A stretch of DNA of 64,000 nucleotides, from assembly GCA_030652215.1 (NCBI GenBank), contig JAUSBC010000029.1, forward strand, positions 1 through 64,000. Reading direction: 5' to 3'. A program made the position numbers and the translations under genes. Under the pieces are notes generated by a model. It had not been told where the DNA came from. It searched no databases and worked only from the letters and a program-made list of their open reading frames with translations. The DNA is from Sideroxyarcus sp. Its GTDB lineage: Bacteria > Pseudomonadota > Gammaproteobacteria > Burkholderiales > Gallionellaceae. Below, piece after piece: positions 60,091-64,000 of this stretch. Positions within the stretch are counted from its first letter, which is position 1, and each line of letters starts with the position of its first letter.

Positions 60091-62034
60091 TTACGGCGCA
60101 GCCATGACGATCACCCGCTCTGTTCCTGCGATGATCAGACTTCCGCCGTCCGGACTGATCGCCATCAAGATCCCGTCTCCTGGAGCGTCCGGAACCGCGG
60201 TGCCCGTGCCGACCTCGGCGAATACGCCACCGATGGCACTCGTGAGATCGTATTTGTGTACCACCCCTGTGTTCTTGATATAGATATAGGCGTTTGCGCC
60301 TTCGGGCGAGATGATCACGACGTCGCTGTCGTTCCATGAGGGCAGCAACGTTCCCAGGGCGCTGAACGAATCATCGTAGACCACGTTATCGATGATCGAG
60401 CGCGAACCATTTCGACTGACGGACACCGATGACAATCGGCCGTAGATGTTCAGCGTTTGCAAGGCCGTTGCGACAAAAGTGCTGTCACTGGATCTGTAGT
60501 AATACCAATAGTTGGGAGCAGACGACAGGGGCAGGGGCATGATCAGTATTCTGCTTCCATCGGCCGACCTGGCGATGGTGTGCCGGTTAATCGGATTGAT
60601 GAATCCAGCCGGCGTGCTGGTCTTGAAGAACGCCCGGTTCAATACATCGTATCGGTAATATCCTTCCCACCCATCCTGGTTGGTCGCGTTACCTATGATG
60701 CTGCCATCATTGGCCATCGAGATGGAACTCAGTGTTGGGATACCCAGGTCCGGCACCGCCGATATATTGGCCGTCGTGGTGAAGGTCGCAGTACTGATGT
60801 GCCCCATCTGATAGTAGTTGGCTTTCACGATCTCCGTTCCGTCCGGGGACAGGGCGATGCCCGTATTCAGGTTCAAGGACCCACCGAATGAGATCGGCGT
60901 ATCGCTCGTCCACGAGCCGGCGCTGAATCGATAACGTTCGATTCGATCGGTACCGCCCATCCAGTCGACATCGAGAAGATATACCGCCTTTCTTTCCGCG
61001 TCATAGATCAGGTTATGGAGCGCTTTTGCATTCGCGGTTCGATTAATGGCCGCATATGAGAACGCGGGTGCGTCCACGACCACCAGATTGGCTCGGGTTG
61101 GAAGTGTGTCGACCGTGACCGGATATGTGCCTGCGGCAAGTGCCGGATAGGTCGCGTGAACTTCCGAGTCGTTGACGACGGAGAAGGCGGACGCTGGTGT
61201 CGCACCAAATTGCACTTGGGTCGCACCGGTGAATCCCCAGCCGCGAATGATCACGTCATTCGAGACATTGGTTGTCCCGACGTAGGGAGAAACGAAGGTG
61301 ACTCCCGATGAGCTCACATTGAGCGCCACGGGCACGACCTGCGTTGAGCCGTTAGTCGAGTTGAAAGTGACGTGAGCCCTGTAGATGCCTGCCGGCATGG
61401 AGCTTGCGTTGAATGCGACCGTTGCCGGCAACGACGCGCCGGAAGCCGGCACACTGAGCCAACCTGAGGTGCCGCTGTCGTAGGTGATGGAGCTCGTCCA
61501 TGCCTGAGAACCCGAGGCCGCGGTGAGCGTGACGTTCTTGGCACTTGGTGTCTGGCCCTCCCCGACAGAGAAGTCCACCGCCGCAGGAGCTGCAGTTATG
61601 CCCGCTACCGTATAAGTGACGTTGATGGTCTGTGGGCTGCCTGTTATCTGGCTGGTGCAATTGACGTCAGTGCATCCTTCTACGGTAACAGTGCCGGTAT
61701 ATGTTCCGACTCCCAATGTGCTCGGTGCCCGGACGCTGATACTTGCCTCCCCGGTCGTATCGCCCGTGATGGTGAAATTCGTCGACTCTATCGCCGCACC
61801 GCTACCGAAAACCGACATATAGACCACCCCGCTGCCGCCAGACAGTGAGGCCACTACGGTTTGAGGCGCTGGCGTCGATGAATAAGTGTTGGACGCTGAA
61901 AAAGTGAGATTGTTAGTGGAAACACTGAGAACGGCTCCGCCGGCACCACCATCTCCTCCTCCGCCGCCGCAGGCGGAAAGGGCGAACAGAATAACGAACG
62001 CGAACAAGCGCGCCACTTTGGTGACGATGTACAT
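60091..62034 (-). CDS. large Ig-like/IPT-domain lipoprotein with beta-propeller-like C-terminus
   Basis: A 647-residue exported protein. Its lipobox is FALSACGGGGGDGG, with the glycine spacer common in surface lipoproteins of this group. Residues about 35-135 and 140-245 form two BACON-like immunoglobulin folds (LTFSASNTYSSTPAPQTVVA). An IPT/TIG domain follows (about 250-330: FVSPYVGTTNVSNDVIIRGW). The C-terminal half has repeated short strands such as IALSPDGTEIVKANYY and AISPDGGSLIIAGTE, as in beta-propellers. It is probably a surface or periplasmic binding protein; the ligand is unknown. Confidence 0.82.
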   Translation of the reverse strand: MYIVTKVARLFAFVILFALSACGGGGGDGGAGGAVLSVSTNNLTFSASNTYSSTPAPQTVVASLSGGSGVVYMSVFGSGAAIESTNFTITGDTTGEASISVRAPSTLGVGTYTGTVTVEGCTDVNCTSQITGSPQTINVTYTVAGITAAPAAVDFSVGEGQTPSAKNVTLTAASGSQAWTSSITYDSGTSGWLSVPASGASLPATVAFNASSMPAGIYRAHVTFNSTNGSTQVVPVALNVSSSGVTFVSPYVGTTNVSNDVIIRGWGFTGATQVQFGATPASAFSVVNDSEVHATYPALAAGTYPVTVDTLPTRANLVVVDAPAFSYAAINRTANAKALHNLIYDAERKAVYLLDVDWMGGTDRIERYRFSAGSWTSDTPISFGGSLNLNTGIALSPDGTEIVKANYYQMGHISTATFTTTANISAVPDLGIPTLSSISMANDGSIIGNATNQDGWEGYYRYDVLNRAFFKTSTPAGFINPINRHTIARSADGSRILIMPLPLSSAPNYWYYYRSSDSTFVATALQTLNIYGRLSSVSVSRNGSRSIIDNVVYDDSFSALGTLLPSWNDSDVVIISPEGANAYIYIKNTGVVHKYDLTSAIGGVFAEVGTGTAVPDAPGDGILMAISPDGGSLIIAGTERVIVMAAP

Positions 62035-62140
62035 ATGTGCTTCTCCAATGTTGTTTTGAAACGAATTTTTCAGCCTTTGCGGTTCTATGGGTCAGTCATG
62101 CGAACACATAATAACATTATGTCATTCACGGGCATTTTGG

Positions 62141-62176
62141 CGCTCATGTCGGCCTTGACCCAGCCGGGTTAAGGCC
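62141..62176 (-). pseudogene. relic fragment of an SDR gene
   Basis: About 35 bases (ATGTCGG-C-CTTGACCCAGCCGGG and flanks) match the SDR gene at 62503-62535 with few differences, including GGTTAAGGCCAC against GGTTGAAGGCCAC. The copy has a deleted base and a divergent flank. It is a remnant of a second SDR copy or a failed duplication in the 62035-62378 spacer, which holds no intact gene. Confidence 0.65.
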
Positions 62177-62378
62177 ACAGATGTGCTGCACGTTTGATTC
62201 AGTCCACGGCCATGGCGGCATCGTTGCCGACCGCCGCCGCCGTGTCGGCTATCCGCCTGTCTGGCTGTGATGGTGACGTAAGTTCGAGTCTGCGTGATCT
62301 GTTGATACGAAGCCTAGCAGCAATGCCCCTTCTCGCCTAAATGCCAAAAGATATAGACCACCCCATAGGCCGAAAGCA

Positions 62379-63077
62379 TCACCAGGGGATCACCAGCCCG
62401 TCATTGCCGATGAACTTGCCCGTGTCCGCCAGGCTGAGGCTATCGATGACCTTGCGCATGTCGGCCACGCTCTGTTCGACCGGGATCATGGCGTTGGGGC
62501 CGCCCATGTCGGTCTTGACCCAGCCGGGGTTGAAGGCCACCGAGGTGATGCCCTTGTCTTTCAGATCGACGGCCAGGCTTTTCACCACCATGTTGGCTGC
62601 CGCTTTGCTGCTGCGATACAGGTAGCTCCCGCCGCTGCCGTTGTCGGCCATGCTGCCCATCTGGCTGGTGATGGTGACGATGAGTTTGAGTTTGCTGCGC
62701 GCGATCTGTTCGACGAAAGCTTCGACCAATTTGAGCGGGGCCATGGTGTTGATCTTGAATGCGGCCATCCATTCCGCATAGTCAGTTTGACCAAAGCCGC
62801 GTTTGTCCGCATCCGGATAGACGCCTGCGTTGTTGATGAGCATATCTATCGCCACGTCGGACAGCTTGCGCGCAAGTTGCTCGATCTGAGAATGGTTGGT
62901 GATGTCGAGGGCATGGAGTTGGATGTGGTCGGGATAGCGGGCCGCCAATTGCTTGAGCGCATCCGCCTTGTCTGGATCGCGACAACAAGCCAGCACGCGC
63001 CAGCCAGCGGCCGCATATTGTTTGCAGAATTCCAGCCCGATGCCGCGGTTGGCGCCAGTGATCAATAGTGTTTGCAT
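62379..63077 (-). CDS. short-chain dehydrogenase/reductase
   Basis: A 232-residue NAD(P)-dependent oxidoreductase. It has the cofactor loop TGANRGIGLEF, NNAGVYPDADKRGF, and the catalytic residues in TSQMGSMADNGSGGSYLYRS with YRSSK (Tyr-x-x-x-Lys). It is similar to the C-factor/carbonyl-reductase-like SDR group. The ATG at 63077 is preceded by AGGAGG; a longer in-frame start at 63122 is unlikely. The substrate is unknown. Confidence 0.88.
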   Translation of the reverse strand: MQTLLITGANRGIGLEFCKQYAAAGWRVLACCRDPDKADALKQLAARYPDHIQLHALDITNHSQIEQLARKLSDVAIDMLINNAGVYPDADKRGFGQTDYAEWMAAFKINTMAPLKLVEAFVEQIARSKLKLIVTITSQMGSMADNGSGGSYLYRSSKAAANMVVKSLAVDLKDKGITSVAFNPGWVKTDMGGPNAMIPVEQSVADMRKVIDSLSLADTGKFIGNDGLVIPW

Positions 63078-63257
63078 GATTGGCCTCCTATTTATTGCCG
63101 TTTGGTAAATTTGGCTTCGCAAGGCCGGAGTTTCGTGCGCGTTGCCTGGCCTGTTGTTCCCGAAAATTTGCCTTTCATCGGTTCCGCTTCTGCTGTGAGG
63201 AGCTTGGTATTGACCGGCTTCAATGCCAAAAGACCTGGTAAGCAGACAACTCTCGCG

Positions 63258-63698
63258 CTATTTTTTTACAACAGCGCTTTCAACTGCAGATTTGTCCATG
63301 GACAGCCTGCAATTTGCCACGACGTTATTATTTACCGTGGCGATTGTGTTTTCGACTACGGTGTAGCGCGCATCATTGCCGGCCAGCTTGAACAGTTTTT
63401 CCGCCGCCTCGCTCACACAATTCTGCTTGATTTCAGCGATGGACTGGTTCTCTTGCCCGATGTACGCGTTCGTGATGTATTCACTCGGATTCGCAGCCGG
63501 TATTGCCGTTTCCTGGGGCGGCTTGGCGGATTCCTGAATCGCAGGCTCTTGGGCTCCCGGTTCTTTGCTGTCTTTCTTCCCGACAATAGCGCCGTAGGCA
63601 TCCTTGCCGAGTTTTGCAGTGTCGGAAACCAGTCCGGGAAATTCCAGATTCACGCAACCGGAGACTATTAGCGGCAGAACCAGATAAGAGAGTTTCAT
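63258..63698 (-). CDS. putative lipoprotein, hypothetical
   Basis: A 146-residue exported protein with signal MKLSYLVLPLIVSGCVN and lipobox VSGC. A low-complexity proline/glutamate linker (about 42-70) separates the anchor from a C-terminal domain with AEIKQNCVSEAAEKLFKLAG and ATVNNNVVANCRL, whose two cysteines could pair. No family is named. Confidence 0.7.
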   Translation of the reverse strand: MKLSYLVLPLIVSGCVNLEFPGLVSDTAKLGKDAYGAIVGKKDSKEPGAQEPAIQESAKPPQETAIPAANPSEYITNAYIGQENQSIAEIKQNCVSEAAEKLFKLAGNDARYTVVENTIATVNNNVVANCRLSMDKSAVESAVVKK

Positions 63699-63830
63699 AC
63701 AATTCCTGTGGTTGGATAAGTTAAGCGGCTGGTTCGCAATTCATTTTGCGCCAGCTCCGGCAATTGCCGCGCGGAAGAGTAGCAGCAAATACCATTTCGC
63801 TTCAAATGTTAATTTGAGTGATATGTTGCA

Positions 63831-64000
63831 CTACTTCTGCTTCCTCCAATCCCAAGGCGGCACAGGTTCAGCATCGCCCCAAAGCCCGCGCTGCCCTGCT
63901 CTCGCCCGCTCTTCTGCCAAGGCGTAGGTCTCGCGATCTGCTACGGGTTGTTCCCTTGCATACTTTTTGTAGTGCCAACCCATGCCCGCTTTGATCTGTT
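63831..64000 (-). CDS. staphylococcal-nuclease-like protein, 3' end (partial)
   Basis: The C-terminal 55 or so residues of a gene running off the right edge. The frame reads KAGMGWHYKKYAREQPVADR, then ETYALAEERARAGQRGLWGD and AEPVPPWDWRKQK before the stop. This matches the closing part of thermonuclease (SNase-fold) proteins, which end with GLWxDxxPxPPWxWR. The catalytic residues lie outside the window, and the protein is usually secreted. Confidence 0.75.
   Translation of the reverse strand, partial: QIKAGMGWHYKKYAREQPVADRETYALAEERARAGQRGLWGDAEPVPPWDWRKQK

Noticed and set aside
1..64000. CRISPR arrays, rRNA, tRNA genes, integrases and intact insertion sequences
   Set aside because: None seen on reading both strands; repeats present are dispersed palindromes and not regularly spaced.

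Overview
The window looks like a chromosome segment of a betaproteobacterium, probably of the Nitrosomonadales/Gallionellaceae type. That placement is inference from gene content, protein style, a GC content I judge by eye to be near 58-60 percent, and families of short dispersed palindromes. No rRNA, tRNA or CRISPR array was seen. Coding density is high up to about 54.7 kb. It then drops into a patchier accessory stretch with toxin-antitoxin genes, lipoproteins, gene relics and repeats.

Layout: (1) 0.2-1.4 kb, a MOT1-type molybdate/sulfate transporter. (2) 1.8-14.8 kb, a plus-strand chemosensory operon: REC-HD-GYP phosphodiesterase, CheR-TPR, double CheW, MCP, hybrid CheA, CheB, a large hybrid kinase and a REC-kinase, closed by a hairpin. 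It has no flagellar genes and no free-standing CheY. (3) 15.0-23.8 kb, minus strand: GNAT, MFS exporter, a BamE-like lipoprotein, a MoaD/ThiS-like protein, then a nearly complete molybdenum-cofactor set (mog, moeA, mobB, moaE, moaD, moaC, moeB, moaA). (4) 23.9-29.7 kb: an AcoR-type enhancer-binding protein, a histone-deacetylase-like enzyme and, divergent from it, a Pat-type acyl-CoA synthetase/GNAT fusion. (5) 29.7-34.8 kb: a porin, small periplasmic-binding protein and hybrid kinase unit, with a divergent response regulator. (6) 34.9-48.1 kb: a complete minus-strand Pel polysaccharide operon in the order epimerase, pelA, B, C, D, E, F, G. PelD keeps the RGLD c-di-GMP site. (7) 49.0-54.7 kb: a REC/multi-PAS NarX-type kinase and tex. 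(8) 54.7-64 kb, accessory: a coupled hypothetical pair, lipoproteins, parDE, an orphan Phd antitoxin, DegV, a large Ig-like lipoprotein, an SDR with a decayed partial copy nearby, and the 3' end of a staphylococcal-nuclease-like gene running off the window.

How it fits together: molybdate uptake (1) supplies the cofactor pathway (3). The HD-GYP enzyme in the chemosensory operon (2) would degrade c-di-GMP, the ligand that PelD in region (6) is expected to sense. A link between chemosensory input and biofilm matrix output is therefore plausible but not proven here. The most unusual sequence-level observation is a family of roughly 100-bp GC-rich inverted repeats. One copy lies in frame inside cheR, and a related shorter element lies in frame inside tex.
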